Origin: Hellea sp.
Lineage (GTDB): Bacteria; Pseudomonadota; Alphaproteobacteria; Caulobacterales; Maricaulaceae
DNA length: 8,871 nucleotides
Assembly (NCBI GenBank): GCA_020628635.1
Contig: JAHDEU010000069.1
Span: 1 to 8,871 of the forward strand
Reading direction: 5' to 3'
Shown here: positions 1 through 7,620 of the stretch, in pieces
Numbering within the stretch: position 1 is the first letter of the stretch
Layout of the letters: every line of letters starts with the position of its first letter
The notes under the pieces: generated by a model
What the model was told of the DNA's origin: nothing
The model's input: only the letters and a program-made list of their open reading frames with translations
Database searches by the model: none
Position numbers and translations under genes: made by a program

Positions 1-51
1 GCTGCGGTTTGTCCCCCGGACGATCCGCTGACGCTCCGACGGCCTGCCCAT
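1..51 (-). CDS. Possible 5' end of a further gene (very tentative)
   Basis: An ATG at 51-49 on the minus strand opens a frame of 17 codons that stays open to the window edge (Met-Gly-Arg-Pro-Ser-Glu-Arg-Gln and onward). It has the same orientation as the RDD gene and lies beyond that gene's terminator-like hairpin, so it could begin a separate transcription unit. I see no clear Shine-Dalgarno sequence and no recognisable promoter boxes in 52-112. Seventeen codons without a stop are also unremarkable in DNA this GC-rich. No family can be recognised. This is a placeholder, not a confident gene. Confidence 0.15.
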   Translation of the reverse strand, partial: MGRPSERQRIVRGTNRS

Positions 52-81
52 GGCCCGATCTTGCGACGAGCGAGCAAGTCG

Positions 82-106
82 CGCTGCGAAAGGCTCTCTC
101 GCTGCG
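82..106. repeat. Imperfect 25-nt hairpin downstream of the RDD gene
   Basis: The 7-mer CGCTGCG occurs at 82-88 and again at 100-106. Each copy is almost its own reverse complement, so the two can pair with each other. Read on the minus strand, the structure is a 3-bp stem, one A-A mismatch, a 7-bp stem containing one G-U pair, and a 3-nt loop. No T-run follows it on either strand, so it is not a canonical intrinsic terminator. It may be part of a compound 3' end for the operon or simply chance pairing in GC-rich DNA. Confidence 0.35.
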
Positions 107-112
107 TATCCC

Positions 113-136
113 GCAAAAAGTCGCGCCGCAGGCACG
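113..136 (-). terminator. Candidate intrinsic terminator after the RDD gene
   Basis: Nine bases past the RDD stop codon, the minus strand can form a GC-rich 6-bp stem (136-131 pairing with 127-122, one G-U pair) with the 3-nt loop TGC. It is followed by AC and then five T's (119-115). Position, polarity and the T-run fit rho-independent termination of the six-gene block. The stem is short and the T-run is only five, so efficiency is uncertain. It is the only structure of this type I found in the window. Confidence 0.5.
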
Positions 137-144
137 CCCTTCCC

Positions 145-1041
145 TCACCCCAGATCGTGCTTGTCCGCCCGCCTTTTCCCCATGAGCAGGCCGCTCTCCA
201 GCCGCCCGCGCAGTTGCGCGTAATAGGCGCGCAGGAAGCTCTCGGCGGTGGCGGCGGTGCTGTTGGCCCAGCCGATCTTGATCGCGATCCGTTCGGCCAC
301 TTCGCGCATGACGTCGGCGTCGCGCACGCGCAGCACGTCTTCGAGGACGTGGAGTTCGGCGATGCCGTAGGCGTTCAGCTGGTCGGGCGTGAAGGTGAAC
401 TGGCCGCTGGCGGCTTCGCGCGTGGCGGACATATCGGGCAGCAGGACGGGTTTGGGCGCGCGCACGACCCAGGTGCCGGCGACCAGATCGCCGATGCGCA
501 AGCGGTCCTTGTTGAGCAGCGGGAACAGCGAGAAGATCGCCAGCCAGACGATGGCGGCGATCCATATCCAGCCATCGACCGTGCTGTTCTGCCCCGTCAG
601 CGTGCCGCCGCCGAACAGCACCTGGATGGGAATGAACAACTCGATCTCGCGCAGGGCGTTGCGCGCGAACACCGCCGACGCGGACAGTCCGGCGGAGTTG
701 CGCGACGCGACACGGATGCCGAGAATGCGCTTGCCGGGCGTGGCGGCCTTGGGCCCCATCTCGAACAGCATGAAGTAGAAATTGCGGATCAGGAAGGCGA
801 ACAGCATCAGCGTCACCGCCGCGCCCTCCAGCCCGCCGACCTGCGCGCCCGCGATGGAAAACACGATCGCGCCGATGATCAGCGTCACCGTCATGATGAG
901 GATGTCGAGGCAGAGCGCGCCGAAGCGCTGCGACACGTCGGCCAGCCTTACGCCGAGATCGACGCCTTCCGGCGTGACGAGCCTGCGCACGGTGCGGTTG
1001 ACCTGCGCGGCGGCGGCCGGGGACTGGTAGGCCGCGCTCAT
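145..1041 (-). CDS. RDD family membrane protein with long soluble C-terminal tail
   Basis: This is a 298-aa inner-membrane protein of the RDD family, whose function is poorly defined (some members are proposed transporters). The family features are R39 and D46 at the start of the first membrane helix (about 43-65), a second helix near 72-92, the loop motif TPGKRILGIRV at 101-111, a third helix near 157-178, and the segment GDLVAGTWVV at 184-193 with its conserved Asp. Beyond about residue 195 comes a tail of roughly 100 residues, probably cytoplasmic, predicted helical and charged, which ends in a basic run; simple RDD proteins lack it. The ATG start overlaps the stop of the SpoIIM-family gene as ATGA, and a GGAG sits 8 nt upstream. 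It is the last gene of the block and is followed by a terminator-like hairpin. The family call is firm; the role is unknown. Confidence 0.88.
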   Translation of the reverse strand: MSAAYQSPAAAAQVNRTVRRLVTPEGVDLGVRLADVSQRFGALCLDILIMTVTLIIGAIVFSIAGAQVGGLEGAAVTLMLFAFLIRNFYFMLFEMGPKAATPGKRILGIRVASRNSAGLSASAVFARNALREIELFIPIQVLFGGGTLTGQNSTVDGWIWIAAIVWLAIFSLFPLLNKDRLRIGDLVAGTWVVRAPKPVLLPDMSATREAASGQFTFTPDQLNAYGIAELHVLEDVLRVRDADVMREVAERIAIKIGWANSTAATAESFLRAYYAQLRGRLESGLLMGKRRADKHDLG

Positions 1042-2066
1042 GCGGAGAACTCCGGCGGGCTCGATCGGCGCAGGAAGAAGAACGCCATCCAGAAGACCAG
1101 CATGGCGAAGCCGATGGCGTAGCGGATTTCGTCGCTGTCCACGAGCTGGCGCGGGAAGGCTTCCAGCAGTCCGGCGATGAACATCATGATGACCACGCCG
1201 CCGATCACGCGCGCGGCCACATCGCCCGATCCGGCCGCGCTTTGCAGCCGCGTCAGCCGCCCCGGAAAGGCGACCGACCGGCCTATTCGCAAGCCCCCTG
1301 CCCCGGCGAGCAATATGGCCAGAATCTCGGTCGTGCCGTGCACGGTCAGCCAGCCGCCCAGCTCATAGCCCAGCTGCTTGTTGATGTGCAGACCCATGAA
1401 GGCGCCCAGCACCAGACCGTTCTGCACCAGCAGCACGATGGTGGGCAGGCCGAAGGCGAAGCCCAGCGCGAAGGCAAGGATCGCCACGCGCGAATTGTTA
1501 GAAAAGAGCTGTGCGGCAAAGGCGGCGAACCAGCCTTCCTTCTTTTCCTCGTCGGTCCGGTAGATCACCTCCATCAACGCCTCGCGCGACGAGGTCGGGT
1601 CGCGGCCCTGCGCCATGCCCTCGCCCACAAAGGAGTAGAACCATTCCGGCTCCGCCATGACGAAGGCCGTGCCGATGGCGGCGGCGAGAAAGAAGATGAA
1701 TGTGGCGACGGCCAGCTCCGGCCAGATCTCGCGCACCGCGCTCGGCCAGCCATGGGTGAGAAAGCCGATGGCCCGCTTCCACAGCGGGGCGCGCGCACCG
1801 TAGAGCGCGTAATAGGCGCGCTCGCACAGGCTCTCCAGATAGGTGATGACGTTCTGGTCCAGCGATGTCGCGCGCGCGACCGAGAGCGAGGACAGGCAGG
1901 CGCGGTAGAGCCGCGGCAGGGCCAGCAACTCCTCGCGCGACAATGCCTTGGTCCCGCCGCTCTCCACCTTGCGCAGCACGGCCTCGAGCGACTGCCAGCT
2001 GCCTTGGCGCTCCTCGCGGAAGCGGGCGGATTTGAGGGTAAGCGGTGTCAACATATCAGAGGACAT
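1038..2066 (-). CDS. SpoIIM (stage II sporulation protein M) family membrane protein
   Basis: This is a 342-aa polytopic membrane protein of the SpoIIM/DUF95 family. In Bacillus, SpoIIM is part of the septal peptidoglycan-remodelling DMP machinery of engulfment. In non-sporulating Gram-negatives, homologues occur in MoxR clusters with no assigned role. Residues 1-115 form a soluble, helical, charged region. Membrane segments follow at about 117-138, 193-225 (probably a hairpin), 238-258, 284-304 and 314-333. The HGTTEI motif at 243-248 matches the His-Gly-x-x-Glu signature inside the family's membrane core. The chosen ATG overlaps the DUF58 gene by 11 nt and has only a weak AGG-type ribosome site, so coupled translation is likely. 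An alternative ATG four codons later (2054) would remove the overlap but has no ribosome site. An actual link to peptidoglycan here is only inference. Confidence 0.85.
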   Translation of the reverse strand: MSSDMLTPLTLKSARFREERQGSWQSLEAVLRKVESGGTKALSREELLALPRLYRACLSSLSVARATSLDQNVITYLESLCERAYYALYGARAPLWKRAIGFLTHGWPSAVREIWPELAVATFIFFLAAAIGTAFVMAEPEWFYSFVGEGMAQGRDPTSSREALMEVIYRTDEEKKEGWFAAFAAQLFSNNSRVAILAFALGFAFGLPTIVLLVQNGLVLGAFMGLHINKQLGYELGGWLTVHGTTEILAILLAGAGGLRIGRSVAFPGRLTRLQSAAGSGDVAARVIGGVVIMMFIAGLLEAFPRQLVDSDEIRYAIGFAMLVFWMAFFFLRRSSPPEFSA

Positions 2067-3405
2067 GGCGGGCCTTCAGGGCGAGATAGCGGTTGAGCAG
2101 CGCGCCGTTGAGCTGTTCGGGCGTGGTATTGAGCACGGACACGCCCATGCGCTCCAGCCGGGTGAGGACCAGTTCGCGTTCGCGGCGCAGGCTGTCGGCG
2201 ACAATGGCCTCGGCGAGGTCCTGCGGGCTCTCCGGCTCGCGGTCGGTCAGCGCCTGCAGGCCCGCATTCTGGAAGGTGACGAACACCACCACATGGCGGC
2301 GCATGAGGCGGGCGAGGTTCTCCACCATCAGCTCCGCGCTGGTCGTGTCGATGAAGTCGGAGAAGATCACGATCAGCGTGCGGCGCGACAGGCGCTGCGA
2401 CAGCGTGGTCAGGCCGAGCGTGTAATTGGTCTCCGTGCTGGAATAATCGACCTTGGCGGCTTGGCGCTGCATCTGCGCAAACGCCGTCTGCCCGGATGTG
2501 GGCGGGGCGTAGAGATAGGGCTTGGCATCGAATGCGAACAGGCCGACGCGGTCACCCAATCGCAAGCTCAGGAAGCTCAGCAGCAGGGCGGCGGAAATGG
2601 ACCGGTCGAGCTTGGTCAGCACCAGCCCGCTCTCGTCGCGCGTTTCCTCGTTCATCAAGTATCCGGAATCGAAGGCAAACACGATGTGGTTGTTCTTCTC
2701 GGTCTCATATTCGCGCGCGAGCAGCGTGCCGTGGCGGGCGGAGTGTTTCCAGTCGATGGCGCGCGGGTCCATGCCCTGGACGAATTCGGACAGCGCATCG
2801 AACTCGGTCCCCTCCCCGCGCAGCTTCTGCAGCTTCTCGCCGAAGTCGGCGTGGCGGTTGAACAGATTGATCGCCTCATCCGTGAGCCTTGCGGTGTCGG
2901 TAATGACGGGCAGCGGGCGGTCGAGCACATCGGTCCTTTGCGACCAGACCAGCCCCAGCGGACCCGTCCAGCGTTGCCACAGGCGGCTGACTTCGGCATT
3001 GCCGCGGCGGCGTGCGGTCAGGGAGAAATGACCGGACCGGGCGAGTTCTAGCGCAAACGGTCGCACCACGATCTCCTCCGTCGTGGAGAGCGAGGCCTCG
3101 TGCGCGCGCTGGGGCGCCTGCGGCAGGCGCAGCGGCACTTCGACGGTCGCGCCGACATCCATGGCCGACGGCGTCGGCAGTTCGGGCCGCAGGGCGGAGC
3201 CGCGCGCGCTCAGCACCCAGTCCAGCGCCATTGCACCCAGCACGGCCGCCAGCCAACCCGCGCCGACGACCCAGAGCGACGGCGCCAGCAGCGCGAATGC
3301 AAGGCTGATCGGCAGTCCGGCCGCCATGGTGTAGATCGCCCGGCGCGTGGGGTAGGCCGTGAGCCGCGCGGTGATCGCGCTCTTATCGCGGGGAGGCAGT
3401 GCCAA
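2056..3405 (-). CDS. DUF58 domain protein (vWA-like partner of MoxR)
   Basis: This 449-aa protein starts with a hydrophobic hairpin (about 24-44 and 46-66), which should leave both the N-terminus and the large C-terminal part in the cytoplasm, where MoxR acts. The DUF58 signature lies at 196-239, with Gly-Thr-Glu-Phe-Asp and then PRAIDWKHSAR and the REYE segment. The following Rossmann-like vWA part begins at about 240. Its MIDAS position reads D246-S-G-Y-L instead of D-x-S-x-S, so both metal-coordinating serines are missing; a further Asp is present in FSDFID (348-353). DUF58 proteins habitually pair with MoxR ATPases. The start is TTG, directly after the MoxR TAA and in the same frame. It is the only usable start upstream of the conserved YPTRRA segment, because the next ATG (codon 27) would cut into the first helix. 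No good ribosome site is visible, which suggests termination-reinitiation. Confidence 0.87.
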   Translation of the reverse strand: MALPPRDKSAITARLTAYPTRRAIYTMAAGLPISLAFALLAPSLWVVGAGWLAAVLGAMALDWVLSARGSALRPELPTPSAMDVGATVEVPLRLPQAPQRAHEASLSTTEEIVVRPFALELARSGHFSLTARRRGNAEVSRLWQRWTGPLGLVWSQRTDVLDRPLPVITDTARLTDEAINLFNRHADFGEKLQKLRGEGTEFDALSEFVQGMDPRAIDWKHSARHGTLLAREYETEKNNHIVFAFDSGYLMNEETRDESGLVLTKLDRSISAALLLSFLSLRLGDRVGLFAFDAKPYLYAPPTSGQTAFAQMQRQAAKVDYSSTETNYTLGLTTLSQRLSRRTLIVIFSDFIDTTSAELMVENLARLMRRHVVVFVTFQNAGLQALTDREPESPQDLAEAIVADSLRRERELVLTRLERMGVSVLNTTPEQLNGALLNRYLALKARHVL

Positions 3406-4391
<986 letters not shown>

Positions 4392-4395
<4 letters not shown>

Positions 4396-5810
4396 TTCAG
4401 TATGTCCTCTTTCCACCGCAGCAAACGGGCCGCGCGCGTCATGGGTGTGAGTTCAGGATTGGTCGCGATCTCGTCGAAGCGGGGTTGGATGTCGCGCAGT
4501 TCCTCGCGGTCAGACAGCGCCGCATCGACCCGCCGCGCGTCCCAGACCGACAGGCCGAGCGCTTCGATGACTTGCCGCCGGACAACATCGGGATAGCGTT
4601 CCGCCACATCGTCTATGCGGCCCGCGCCGGCGATGAAACCGCCCGCACTCCGCGCGAGCACGGCGGGGCCGCTGGTGATGGCATCTTCACCCGACTGCAC
4701 GCCGTCGCCTTCCGCCGCGCCGAACCGGTTGAACCCCTGCCAGCCGACCAGCAGCCCGGCGGCGAGCAGGCAGAGCGTGGCGGCCAGAAAAGGCGGGCGC
4801 GTCATCAGCTTGACCAGGTTCTGGTCCGTGTCGCGGCGGCGCAGATTGTCGTCCAGCACGATGCCGCCATTGCCCACGCCCAGACGCGTGGCCGCCATGT
4901 CCAGCACCTGCAGCGCCACCCGCGCGCGGTCCTGCGTCGCGATGCCGTGATTGTTAAGAAGGTCGGGATCGGACAGCACGATCCACTGCGTGTCCGGCAG
5001 GCGGTAGAGCACGTTCTGATCCGTCGCGCCGGAGAATTCGCGGCGGTAGAAATTGGCCGTGGTGCCGACGAACCGCTCGAGCAACTCCTCCATCTCGCGC
5101 TCGGCCTCCTCCGCCTCCTTGCGCGCTTTTTCCCGCGCGGCGCGCTCCTCCTCCGTCAACGCGTCTTCCTCGTCGGCCGCATCACCCTCTTCCGGCTTTT
5201 CCTCTTCCTCTGGCGCGTCGGCGATCCATTGCATGAACCGAACCTCCACGGGCTCGCCTTGAATAGCCACGGCGGCACGGACATCCTCTGCGACGAACAG
5301 GCCGAGGTCGAGCTCCAGCTCGCGCGACAGTGAGCGCAGCGCGCCCGCGCCCTCGCGTGACAGGCCGGGCTTTTCGCGCAGCACGACATGCGGGCTGTCC
5401 TCCTCGAGCGGGGTGGCGGCCCATTTGGGCAGGATCAGCAGGCTCGGCTGGTCGCGCGGGATACGCCCGAAGCGCGACTCCGTGATGGCGCCGGTGAGGA
5501 AATAGACCCGCAGGTCCTGGTCGGCATAGGTGCCCTCGACCGGATAGGCATCGACCGACACATCCGCGCCGATCTCGTCGAGCAGCTTGTTCAGCCCCGC
5601 AAAGCCGACCGCGCTGGTGTCGAGCGCCGTGCCGTAAACCACCGGGTCCTCGCGCAGCTCATCGGCGTAGGACAGCAGCATGATCAGCGCGGCGAAAGCG
5701 AACAGCCCGACGGCGACCAGCCCCGCGATCAGGCCTAGCCCCATCGGCCCCGCCCCCCGGCGGCGGCGGGCGCGGCCCTTCAGCTGCGCATCCATCATGC
5801 GCACCGTCAC
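4392..5810 (-). CDS. DUF4350 domain membrane protein with Glu-rich insertion
   Basis: This is a 472-aa, two-helix inner-membrane protein. A basic N-terminus (residues 11-18, mostly Lys and Arg) precedes helix 1 at about 24-46. A central region of about 290 residues, predicted periplasmic, leads to helix 2 at about 339-358. A cytoplasmic tail of about 110 residues follows. The DUF4350-type fold is indicated by the early segment around 60-130 and by IVLSDPDLLNNHGI at 277-290, a hallmark of these proteins. Residues about 200-247 are an unusually acidic, Glu/Lys/Arg/Ala-rich stretch that should form a charged helix or coiled coil. The GTG start overlaps the DUF4129 stop as GTGA and an AGGG lies 10 nt upstream; a GTG at codon 3 and ATGs at codons 5 and 6 are alternatives. 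Homologues commonly sit beside MoxR, DUF58 and DUF4129 genes. Biochemical function is unknown. Confidence 0.78.
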
Positions 5811-6598
5811 GCCGTCACGCCCTGGCTCGGAGCGGTCGCAGGTGCTTGCGACGCTGCCGCGAACCCTCGCGAGGCGAAGCTCTCATAGGTGGTGCGGGCG
5901 TCCGCGTAGTCCTGCGCATCCACGGCGCGTCCACCGAAATGGCTGCGCTCGACCACGCGGGCGAGGCTGGCAAAGGTCGTGCGCGTGTCGGGGCCGAGTG
6001 CCTCGGATCGCGAGATTTCACGAGCGGTGAGTGACAGCCGGATCGCGTCGGGCCGCGCCTGCTCGATATCCTGGATGGAGCGGTAGAGCAGCAGGTGCAC
6101 GGCTTCGGCATAGCGCCCCTCCGCGGCTAGCCGGTCTGCGTCTTCCAGCAGCACGCGCACGGTGCGCGCATCGGGACGGTATTCCTGCGCCTGCGCGGCC
6201 TCCCCGTCGTCATCCGCCATCATCCGCTCGCGCAGACCCCAGATGGCCAGCAAAATAGCGTAGAGCGCGACCATGATGAGCGCACCGACGCCCATCCAGA
6301 ATACGGCGATGATGATGGGCGTCAGAAATTCGAACAGCGCTCCGAAAAACTCGCCCAGCCAGCGCAGCCAGCGCGGCGGCGGGGGCGGAGGCGGCGGCAC
6401 GTCGGAGGTGAGCTCGAACTGAATCGTATCGTCGCGCTTCATGCGCCGGAAAGCCGTCTGCAGATCGTCATCGCCCACTTGCGACAGCGCGGACGGCGCG
6501 GGCTCAGCCTCGACCTGCGCAGAATCCTGCGCGTGCGCGCTCCCGACCAGCAGGGCGAGAAGCAGGACCAGAGTTGCGAGGAGCTGTCTCAGAGCCAC
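5807..6598 (-). CDS. DUF4129 domain membrane protein with signal peptide and polyproline run
   Basis: This is a 263-aa protein in the chosen reading. A signal peptide (residues 1-23, ending Ala-His-Ala before Gln) leads to a periplasmic segment of about 65 residues. Eight consecutive prolines (68-75) and a Trp/Arg-rich stretch follow, then a membrane helix at about 93-120. The C-terminal cytoplasmic region carries the DUF4129 features: ADRLAAEGRYAEAVHLLL at 154-171 and the RLSLTAREISR segment at 187-197. DUF4129 regions also occur at the C-terminus of membrane transglutaminase-like proteins in MoxR clusters, but no transglutaminase domain is present here. I chose the GTG at 6598 because it puts the signal peptide at the N-terminus and overlaps the zntB stop by 10 nt. 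The frame stays open to 6688, but that would bury the signal peptide. No ribosome site is visible, so coupling to zntB translation is likely. Confidence 0.75.
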   Translation of the reverse strand: MALRQLLATLVLLLALLVGSAHAQDSAQVEAEPAPSALSQVGDDDLQTAFRRMKRDDTIQFELTSDVPPPPPPPPRWLRWLGEFFGALFEFLTPIIIAVFWMGVGALIMVALYAILLAIWGLRERMMADDDGEAAQAQEYRPDARTVRVLLEDADRLAAEGRYAEAVHLLLYRSIQDIEQARPDAIRLSLTAREISRSEALGPDTRTTFASLARVVERSHFGGRAVDAQDYADARTTYESFASRGFAAASQAPATAPSQGVTA

Positions 6599-7566
6599 TT
6601 GAGCAATCTGAACACGAAGAGCTGGATCAGCCCGATCCCGACGACGATGGCGGTGACATACCAGAAGCCCATGCCGTCCTCGACCCAAGGCATGCCGCCG
6701 ACATTGATACCCATCATGCCGGAGATCAGGCCCAGCGGCAGGAAGATCGCGGCCACCACGGAGAGGATCATCATGTTGCGGTTCATTTCCTCAGCGCGGA
6801 TGTCGGTCAGCTGGTCCTTCACGATGGCGCAGCGTTCGCGCACGGCGTCGAGTTCTTCGGCCACGCGGGTCGCCTGATCGGCGGCGTCGCGCAGGCGCAG
6901 CTGGTCGTCCGCGTCGATCCAGGGCAGACTTTGTTGCGACAGCGAGGTGAGTGCGTCGCGCTGCGGGGCGAGATAGCGGCGCAGCAGGATGGCCTCGCGG
7001 CGCAGGTCCGCAACCGCCGAGCGCGCCGTGTCATGGGCTTGGGACTTGTCACTCTCGATCAATTCTTCAAGTTCATCCACCTGCTCGTTCAGGTCGGTGA
7101 TGGTCGGCCCCATGCGCTCGATGATGGCCAGCGCAAAGGTCGCGGTGAAGCCACCGGGCGTGTCGGACACGGGCTGGGATTTCAGTCGCTCGACCATGTC
7201 GCCCACGGCCTTGAGCGACCTGGCATTGCAGGTCACGATCCGGCCCTGCTGGATGAAGAAGCGCAGCGGAATCATGTCTTCGGGCTCCGCGCCGGGGTTC
7301 AGGTTCACGCCGCGCAGATTGATGAGCACGTCCTCGCCGCGCAGTATGGTGCGCGGGCGGGAATCGGATGCCAGCAGCGTGCGGGTCGCCACGACATCCA
7401 CCCCGTCATCTGCGTCGAACAGCGCCTTGGTCGCCGGATCGTCGCGCGAAAAATGGTACCAGTAATAGCCCTGCCCTTCCGGCGCGGGGTCGTGGAAGGT
7501 GTCGGTCGGGATCGGCTTGGCGCGGCCCTTGGCATCGATGTGCCATGCGTGGATGATGCCGCTCAC
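6589..7566 (-). CDS. zntB: ZntB-like CorA-superfamily zinc transporter
   Basis: This 325-aa inner-membrane protein belongs to the 2-TM-GxN (CorA) superfamily, whose pentamers move divalent cations; ZntB of enterobacteria handles Zn2+, with proton-coupled uptake described for the E. coli protein. A large cytoplasmic N-domain includes NLNPGAEPEDM and long charged helices. Helix 1 spans about 264-283. The signature loop GMMGINVGGMP (283-293) has Gly-Ile-Asn in place of the Gly-Met-Asn of Mg2+-type CorA, which together with the Val-Gly-Gly continuation favours ZntB. Helix 2 runs to the C-terminus and ends in a basic turn. I chose the GTG at 7566 because it begins at Ser-Gly-Ile-Ile-His-Ala-Trp, where the family starts, and has GGGGAG about 10 nt upstream; an in-frame GTG at 7593 would add nine residues. 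Its stop lies inside the DUF4129 start region, tying it to the MoxR block. Direction and metal are inferred. Confidence 0.85.
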   Translation of the reverse strand: MSGIIHAWHIDAKGRAKPIPTDTFHDPAPEGQGYYWYHFSRDDPATKALFDADDGVDVVATRTLLASDSRPRTILRGEDVLINLRGVNLNPGAEPEDMIPLRFFIQQGRIVTCNARSLKAVGDMVERLKSQPVSDTPGGFTATFALAIIERMGPTITDLNEQVDELEELIESDKSQAHDTARSAVADLRREAILLRRYLAPQRDALTSLSQQSLPWIDADDQLRLRDAADQATRVAEELDAVRERCAIVKDQLTDIRAEEMNRNMMILSVVAAIFLPLGLISGMMGINVGGMPWVEDGMGFWYVTAIVVGIGLIQLFVFRLLKWL

Positions 7567-7603
7567 CTGGTCTGCTCTCCCCAACTCATGCACACAGCTT
7601 TAG

Positions 7604-7620
7604 CGGGTGGCGGCCACCCG
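7604..7620. repeat. Perfect 7-bp hairpin between pabBC and zntB
   Basis: A perfect inverted repeat CGGGTGG/CCACCCG with a 3-nt loop starts directly after the pabBC stop codon (7623-7621). No T-run follows on either strand, so it does not meet the usual rule for an intrinsic terminator. It could stabilise the upstream mRNA 3' end or attenuate readthrough into zntB. The 37 nt between it and the zntB GTG (7567-7603) hold the zntB ribosome site and no clear promoter boxes. Confidence 0.45.

Noticed and set aside
60..82. Nested short inverted repeats (CTTGC/GCAAG and GCGAC/GTCGC) as an operator
   Set aside because: Each arm is only 5 bp, the two repeats exclude one another, and there is no convincing promoter or divergent gene nearby. 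Chance is sufficient in DNA this GC-rich.
61..1122. A 353-codon plus-strand frame opposite the RDD gene, and similar ones at 1242-2096, 1948-3051 and 4485-5333
   Set aside because: They are antisense shadows of well-supported minus-strand genes. The products have low-complexity Arg/Gln/Ala/His composition, start at arbitrary codons without ribosome sites, and match no family I recognise.
4396..4416. Seven-codon N-terminal extension of MoxR from a GTG at 4416
   Set aside because: The ATG at 4395 has AGAGGA at good spacing and forms the ATGA overlap with the preceding stop. The extension lies inside the DUF4350 coding sequence.
6599..6688. Upstream extension of the DUF4129 gene to an ATG-type start at 6688
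   Set aside because: It would add 30 Arg/His-rich residues in front of a clear signal peptide and overlap zntB by 100 nt. The GTG at 6598 gives a normal secretory N-terminus.
7567..7593. Start of zntB at the GTG at 7593
   Set aside because: No ribosome site precedes it. The downstream GTG at 7566 has GGGGAG at workable spacing and matches where ZntB proteins usually begin. It remains possible.
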